Assembly (NCBI GenBank): GCA_934154805.1
Contig: CAKPGM010000008.1
Location: 1-64,000, forward strand
From: an uncultured Clostridia bacterium
GTDB lineage: Bacteria > Bacillota > Clostridia > TANB77 > CAG-508
Direction: 5' to 3'
Length of the DNA stretch: 64,000 nucleotides
Below, piece after piece: positions 62,827 to 64,000 of the stretch. The position numbers were made by a program, and so were the translations under genes. How positions within the stretch are numbered: the stretch's first letter is position 1; each line of letters starts with the position of its first letter. Below the pieces are notes generated by a model that ran no database searches, was not told the origin of the DNA, and saw only the letters and a program-made list of their open reading frames with translations.

Positions 62827-63198
62827 ATGAATAAGACTTTAAAAATTTTATTAGTTATGTTTTTACTTGTATTTATAATATTTTCAGGAAAATGTCTTGC
62901 AGTTAATGATATTGATATGAATTTAATTGATAATACTATGTCTACAAATACATCTAACAGTAATACAATGACTAGTAATAGTATTGATGATGACGATAAT
63001 AACTCTGTTTCGAACTCTACAACAAATACTAATAGTACAACAAACACAAATACAGCTAGTTCTTCTAACTTTAATCGTTTAAGTTCATTACCAGAGGCAG
63101 AATTAGGATTGACTAATATATTAAATATCCTTCTTATAACAGTTGGAGTTGTTTTAATTCTTTTAGCAATCGCAATATTGATAAAATTAAAACATTAA
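62827..63198 (+). CDS. Small exported Asn/Ser/Thr-rich membrane protein
   Basis: 123 residues from the ATG at 62827 (AGAGG 9 nt upstream; an ATG three codons earlier is too close). Signal peptide-like start (about 1-26, ending GKCLA), a low-complexity NTNSTTNTNTASS linker (about 45-85) and a C-terminal membrane segment (about 97-119) ending KLKH. Very similar in plan to the next gene. No sortase motif. Function unknown. Confidence 0.7.
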   Translation: MNKTLKILLVMFLLVFIIFSGKCLAVNDIDMNLIDNTMSTNTSNSNTMTSNSIDDDDNNSVSNSTTNTNSTTNTNTASSSNFNRLSSLPEAELGLTNILNILLITVGVVLILLAIAILIKLKH

Positions 63199-63203
63199 AA
63201 ATG

Positions 63204-63238
63204 TTCCCTGTTAGCCAGTGTGGTTAACAGGTTTTTGT
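63204..63238 (+). terminator. Terminator after the 62827 gene
   Basis: Stem CCTGTTAGCC / GGTTAACAGG with a 4-5 nt loop (one mismatch), followed by T5. Confidence 0.85.
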
Positions 63239-63342
63239 TTTATAAGCTATATTTTTAATTTCCATCTTTTCCAATTTTTCGATGTATATTTTATACTTTA
63301 AAATTTATACTAATAATATTATTTGTCGAAAAGGAGGAAATT

Positions 63343-63756
63343 ATGAAAAAGAAATTTTCAATTTTAGTCGTATCTTTTATTACATTCTTTGCCCTTTCAT
63401 CATCTTCTTGTTTTGCAACTACTAACGTTATAAATGCTACAGAAAGTGCTGTTCAAAATGGAGCTTCTACAGTTGGTAATGTCGTTTCTCAAGGTGCCAA
63501 TGCTGTAAAAAATACCATTTCAGGAACTATGGACACAGATAAAAATCAAAATGCACGAAACACTGTAATTACTGGTACTACAAATAATTACAATGCTACT
63601 AGAACAAATGCTACTACAAATAATATGTTTTCTGGTATGTCTGCAAAAGTTTGGACTTGGGCAATTTTAGCAGTAGTTGGTATTGTAGTAATTTGGATGA
63701 CTGTAGCTTATAGCAAGCAAAACGAAAAAAATGAAGTTCATAGTCATAATGAATAA
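63343..63756 (+). CDS. Small exported membrane protein, relative of the 62827 gene product
   Basis: 137 residues, SD AAAGGAGG. Signal peptide (about 1-25, ending CFA), a middle with repeated Asn/Thr/Gly (NTISGTMDTDKNQNARN, NNYNATRTNATTNN) and a C-terminal membrane segment (about 102-124) followed by QNEKNEVHSHNE. The N-terminal part AVQNGASTVGNVVSQGANAV looks like a short helical repeat. Same architecture as the preceding gene but separate transcript. Unknown function. Confidence 0.7.
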   Translation: MKKKFSILVVSFITFFALSSSSCFATTNVINATESAVQNGASTVGNVVSQGANAVKNTISGTMDTDKNQNARNTVITGTTNNYNATRTNATTNNMFSGMSAKVWTWAILAVVGIVVIWMTVAYSKQNEKNEVHSHNE

Positions 63757-63765
63757 TTAGCAAAA

Positions 63766-63810
63766 TAATTTTATAATTATCTATTTAATTATAAAATTAT
63801 TTTACATAGC
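63766..63810 (+). terminator. Terminator after the 63343 gene
   Basis: Perfect 18-bp AT-only stem (AAAATAATTTTATAATTA and its complement) with a TCTATT loop. Weak in energy for its length but clearly positioned. Confidence 0.6.
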
Positions 63811-63871
63811 TCTTTTAAAACTTTCTTTTAGATGTTATAATATTAATGATTTCTGAAAGGAGTTTTTAATT

Positions 63872-64000
63872 ATGATAAAAAATATCGCTAAAAATCCAAC
63901 CGCAAAACATAATTATACAATAATTGATACATTAGAAGCCGGGATTGTTTTAACTGGTACAGAAATAAAATCTATTAGGAATGGAAAAATTAATTTAAAA
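63872..64000 (+). CDS. smpB: SsrA-binding protein, partial at window edge
   Basis: The first 43 residues only: MIKNIAKNPTAKHNYTIIDT then EAGIVLTGTEIKSIRNGKINL, the typical SmpB beginning (EAGIVLxGTExKS). SmpB brings tmRNA to stalled ribosomes. SD AAAGGAG at 63856-63862. The gene runs off the right edge. Confidence 0.95.
   Translation, partial: MIKNIAKNPTAKHNYTIIDTLEAGIVLTGTEIKSIRNGKINLK

Noticed and set aside
1..64000. CRISPR array, tRNA genes, rRNA genes, prophage
   Set aside because: No regularly spaced repeats, no cloverleaf with CCA or T-loop signature, no rRNA cores and no phage structural genes were found by eye; the Xer-type gene alone does not make a prophage.

Overview
The window reads as a chromosomal segment of a low-GC (around 30 % or less), probably spore-forming member of the Clostridia. 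The evidence is the germination protease gpr, a split YtvI/AI-2E-type permease, clostridial pta-ackA, a T-box in front of valS, and the SD and promoter style (AGGAGG; TTGACA-N17-TATAAT). Assignment to an uncultured gut lineage is inference. Almost all genes lie on the minus strand; the few plus-strand genes are mostly regulators, a recombinase, small exported proteins and smpB at the right edge.

Layout. 1-1100 is gene-free AT-rich DNA. 1.1-10 kb: small membrane proteins, an HD hydrolase, a MATE transporter fused to a cytidylate-kinase-like domain, a DUF362 protein, an anchored exported protein, a double-HTH protein and a B3/4-domain protein. 10.2-15 kb: a Xer-type recombinase, a nested inverted-repeat element, and pta with two tandem ackA genes. 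15-20 kb: RluA synthase, RNase P RNA, an L,D-transpeptidase and an exported Ser-rich protein. 19.2-22.3 kb: der-plsY-gpsA operon. 22.6-28.2 kb: exported protein, two tandem polytopic PTPS-related proteins, rpmF, mnmA. 28.3-32 kb: ZIP metal transporter, ftsZ without the usual C-terminal tail, HAD phosphatase, Rpn-family nuclease. 32.2-36.9 kb: an MMPL/RND exporter and its YhgE-like partner, divergent from a TetR regulator, with three matching operators between them. 36.9-40 kb: valS with T-box. 40-49.6 kb: OB-fold protein, frameshifted AI-2E permease, two prepilin-like proteins, CBS protein, murD, a Cmk-like kinase, gpr. 49.7-60.3 kb: AbrB-like protein, holA, glycogen debranching enzyme, glmR-murB, flippase, coaD, DUF5662 protein, uvrB. 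60.4-64 kb: a third, GC-rich ackA, a cysteine-synthase homologue, two exported Asn/Thr-rich proteins and the start of smpB.

How the genes work together. Cell envelope and division functions recur (murB, murD, glmR, ldt, flippase, ftsZ, plsY-gpsA phospholipid synthesis). Energy metabolism is represented by acetate fermentation: one pta and three acetate kinases, the third compositionally foreign. Translation and RNA genes include rnpB, valS, rpmF, mnmA, rluA-type synthase and smpB.

The most unusual signal is the end of the gene at 47041-48340. It encodes a prepilin-like leader followed by a formylglycine-generating-enzyme/C-type-lectin-like domain. Its last ~50 codons jump to about 60 % GC and are almost entirely NNY codons in a frame that would read Asn repeatedly if adenines were restored. 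This is the expected signature of a variable region written by a diversity-generating retroelement. No reverse transcriptase or template repeat is visible in this window, so it would be a remote target.
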